A DNA stretch of 8,969 nucleotides from Bdellovibrionales bacterium (lineage in GTDB: Bacteria; Bdellovibrionota_G; JALEGL01; JAGRAY01): NCBI GenBank assembly GCA_020434375.1, contig JAGRAY010000065.1, forward strand, positions 1-8,969, read 5' to 3'. The notes beneath the pieces are model-generated. The model did not search any database, was not told where the DNA came from, and saw nothing but the letters and a program-made list of their open reading frames with translations. Shown piece by piece: positions 7,582 through 8,969 of the stretch. A program made the position numbers and the translations under genes. Positions within the stretch are counted from its first letter, which is position 1, and every line of letters begins with the position of its first letter.

Positions 7582-7703
7582 GGGTGGAGGTATTGACATA
7601 TCAAAATAGGATAGCTGTCCCGCAATTACGACCTCCGTCCCCAAATTTTATGTGCTTGATTTGTTGCGCATTGCATAGTATATGGCGTTGAAAGTTGATC
7701 ACC
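7582..7703 (+). repeat. Diverged two-copy element, copy B, with 10-bp stem and ATAGTATA box
   Basis: Arms 7582-7591 (GGGTGGAGGT) and 7631-7640 (ACCTCCGTCC) pair over all 10 positions with two G-U pairs, enclosing 39 bases. Inside, GGATAGCTGTCC (7608-7619 region) can form a small inner hairpin. CAAAT (7642-7646) and ATTTG (7659-7663) can pair downstream of the stem. The box GCATTGCATAGTATA is at 7668-7682 and ATGGCGTTGAAAGT at 7682-7695. Block order matches copy A (GGAGGT, ATAT..CAAA, GTCC, ACG..ACCT, CGTCCCC, TTTTAT, box, CGTTGA, TCACC). The element ends 13 bases before the next gene's start, which points to a regulatory role, though a decayed mobile repeat is also possible. Confidence 0.55.
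7656..7684 (+). promoter_or_regulatory. sigma70-like promoter candidate for the 7717 gene
   Basis: TTGATT (7656-7661) and TATATG (7679-7684) are 17 bases apart, each matching 4 of 6 consensus positions. Transcription would start near 7691, about 25 bases before the ATG at 7717. If correct, the 10-bp stem of copy B lies upstream of the promoter and would act as DNA or belong to an upstream transcript. The -10 overlaps the conserved ATAGTATA box. Confidence 0.35.
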
Positions 7704-7706
7704 GCG

Positions 7707-7710
7707 GGAG
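7707..7710 (+). promoter_or_regulatory. Ribosome binding site for the 7717 gene
   Basis: GGAG within CGGGAG lies 6 bases before ATG 7717, a good spacing, and it supports this start for the exported protein. Confidence 0.7.
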
Positions 7711-7716
7711 AAAAGA

Positions 7717-8580
7717 ATGAATACTACGAATGACATTATTCAACGGTTATGGATTGTTTTTGTTTTTCTCATTGGCATTGGTTACTCATCACATGTCGAA
7801 AGCCAGTGTCAATTGGGAGGAGTTGTTCAATTACCCTCAGGAAAACCGGTTCGGAAAGAAATCAATATTTATAAGGAAGTTACCAATGGAGGCGAACTTA
7901 GAACAATATTGAATGAAAGTGTTTTTTCAAAAAAAACTAGCGGTTCCTTTAGAAGTCGCAAGTTATACAAAAGCGGAGACATCATTATATTTTCCATTGA
8001 TGTTTTGGGATACGAGCAAACGCGAATTAAAATAAAAGTTTCGTGTGATGGAGGTTATAGTCAACTGGTGATCACTATTGGACAAAGTAAAGACTATACT
8101 AGTTCGGAGAGTCTGCCAGCTAATTCAGCAGCACCGCAGGGATACAGATATCAAGATACTATTTATGACTCACCTGACGACATGGACAAAACCAGGTGTT
8201 TCTCTTCCACGGTTTCCTTTGATTCAGAGAAGCTTGCAACTTGTAACGTTGACGTAGGTACTGATTCTATGAAAGAGGTTACCTTCGAGGCGAGCAATGT
8301 TGATGATAACACTCGTGCGATTTTTAAAACGTTTGTAAATAGTCATTCCGAATACACATCGAACCCTTTCCTCAAAATACTATTAGATGATAGGGCATCA
8401 TTTTTAGATACTTCTTATGAGTGGAATGACGCCACAAATGTTTATGCGCTCGACAGTAGTAAAGGAGATCTTAATATAGTTTTCAATGAGGATGACAATG
8501 CGATTCTTTACTATCAATCTGATGAACTATATTGCGATGTTCCGCTAACGACTGATACAAAACAAATAGATTGTCCTTAA
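7717..8580 (+). CDS. exported protein of unknown function with an N-terminal carboxypeptidase-regulatory-like beta-sandwich
   Basis: This 287-residue protein is not recognised as a whole. It starts with a signal peptide: Arg10, the hydrophobic stretch LWIVFVFLIGIGY, and probable cleavage around residues 29-30 (HVESQ). Residues about 31-122 resemble the regulatory-like beta-sandwich found beside carboxypeptidase or TonB-receptor domains: GGVVQLPSGKPVRKEINIYK, then TSGSFRSRKLYKSGD and a late LGYEQTRIKIKV. That assignment is by pattern only. A Ser/Pro/Ala-rich linker (about 127-142) leads to a second, acidic, Ser- and Asp-rich region to the end. The six cysteines (31, 110, 161, 176, 273, 286) are placed as three likely pairs, the first bracketing the N-terminal domain. 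No catalytic motif or second membrane segment is visible. The gene has a good ribosome binding site, lies directly downstream of repeat copy B, and is convergent with the CAP-domain gene. Confidence 0.75.
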   Translation: MNTTNDIIQRLWIVFVFLIGIGYSSHVESQCQLGGVVQLPSGKPVRKEINIYKEVTNGGELRTILNESVFSKKTSGSFRSRKLYKSGDIIIFSIDVLGYEQTRIKIKVSCDGGYSQLVITIGQSKDYTSSESLPANSAAPQGYRYQDTIYDSPDDMDKTRCFSSTVSFDSEKLATCNVDVGTDSMKEVTFEASNVDDNTRAIFKTFVNSHSEYTSNPFLKILLDDRASFLDTSYEWNDATNVYALDSSKGDLNIVFNEDDNAILYYQSDELYCDVPLTTDTKQIDCP

Positions 8581-8587
8581 AGTGCTT

Positions 8588-8604
8588 ATGGCTGTGCCAG
8601 CTAT
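8588..8604. terminator. weak hairpin between convergent genes, possible terminator
   Basis: ATGGCTG (8588-8594) pairs with CAGCTAT (8598-8604) over 7 positions including one G-U, around the loop TGC. It lies in the 20-base space between two converging stop codons, a usual place for a shared terminator. No clear T-run follows on either strand, so the call is weak. The right arm overlaps the stop codon of the minus-strand gene. Confidence 0.3.
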
Positions 8605-8969
8605 TGCCGAATAAACATGTGGGTCCAGTAGTTATCGACTATCCCGACACCGTGGTGTGTGAATGCGCAGTTTTCGATATTTCTTCTGTGGCCGCTACTG
8701 CCAAGCCAGGCAGTCAGGACTTCCTCTGGTGATCCGGCGTGGCGGGCTATGTTTTCACCTGCCGATTGCCAACTGATTTTGGCGAGAGAAATTCTTTCAA
8801 AAGGTGTGTGACCTGTAGAGTCTATATGATTAAAATAGGCGTGATCACGCATGTCTGCACTATGATTTTCTGCGACCTTTGCAAGCTCTTTGGTTTCAAT
8901 TAAAGGATTGCATCCCACTGATTCGCGATGTTGATTCATTAGGGTCGAAAATTCTTCAATAATAAAACC
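8601..8969 (-). CDS. CAP/SCP-domain (YkwD-like) secreted protein, N-terminus cut by window edge
   Basis: The minus-strand frame ends at TAG 8601-8603 and is open to the right edge, giving 122 residues. An ATG at 8939 exists but sits inside a continuing domain (IIEEFSTLMNQHRESVG), so it is probably internal and the true start with its export signal lies outside. This is the cysteine-rich secretory/PR-1-like (CAP) fold common in bacterial YkwD-type proteins. Signatures, numbered from the edge, are LMNQHRESVGCNPL at 10-23, ADMRDHAYFNHIDSTGHTPFERI (H48) at 38-60, SAGENIA (E72), the block VLTAWLGSSGHRRNIEN (H94), and HHGVGI with a C-terminal aromatic strand. C20 and C101 could form a disulfide. 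The acidic and histidine residues of the CAP cleft seem present. Bacterial members are extracytoplasmic, and their molecular function is mostly unknown. It converges on the exported protein gene at 7717-8580. Confidence 0.88.
   Translation of the reverse strand, partial: GFIIEEFSTLMNQHRESVGCNPLIETKELAKVAENHSADMRDHAYFNHIDSTGHTPFERISLAKISWQSAGENIARHAGSPEEVLTAWLGSSGHRRNIENCAFTHHGVGIVDNYWTHMFIRQ

Larger units (their letters stand above)
7404..7716. other. intergenic region, partly possible gene remnant, partly repeat copy B
   Basis: From 7404 to about 7530 the frame that ends at 7403 continues open for another 42 codons to TGA 7530-7532, and a second frame is open to the TAG near 7470. Neither gives a sequence I recognise. 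This may be chance or decayed coding DNA. A minus-strand frame of 60 codons (7386-7568) overlaps the broken gene and also lacks recognisable features. The remainder, 7582-7703, is copy B of the stem-containing element, with a promoter candidate and the ribosome binding site of the next gene. Confidence 0.5.

Overview
The window looks like a moderately AT-rich chromosomal segment (GC in the low 40s per cent, judged by eye) from a Gram-negative bacterium. The evidence for two membranes is a TolC-type outer-membrane channel next to an RND pump, a large lipoprotein, and several proteins with export signals. The many exported proteins of unknown function would suit a Bdellovibrionota or other deltaproteobacteria-like lineage, but that is only a guess and no taxonomic marker is present.

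Layout. Positions 1-3713 hold the end of an efflux operon: the C-terminal part of a TolC-family protein (cut by the left edge), overlapping by ATGA with a full-length HAE1-type RND transporter. A small secreted protein of unknown function (3757-4287) follows 43 bases later and may be co-transcribed. A 524-base gap (4288-4811) holds the first copy (A) of a diverged repeat with a 10-bp stem. A 719-residue lipoprotein (4812-6971) follows, built from five homologous ~115-residue domains, each with a spaced cysteine pair. At 7005-7403 there is a small conserved-type gene broken by one in-frame TAA, so it does not appear as a normal open reading frame. A gap (7404-7716) holds the second copy (B) of the repeat directly upstream of a 287-residue exported protein (7717-8580). 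The window ends with a CAP/SCP (YkwD-like) domain protein on the minus strand (8601-8969), cut by the right edge and convergent with its neighbour.

How the genes fit together. The TolC and RND genes form two parts of a tripartite pump; the periplasmic adaptor is not in the window and probably lies to the left. The other products are envelope or secreted proteins with no visible functional link to the pump. The least explained structure is repeat A/B. Each copy has a 10-base arm pair that stays fully pairable although the bases differ, followed by a shared GCAT[CT]G[TC]ATAGTATA box and a further similar stretch. Copy B sits in the upstream region of an exported-protein gene; copy A lies between the small secreted protein and the lipoprotein gene, far from the latter's start.
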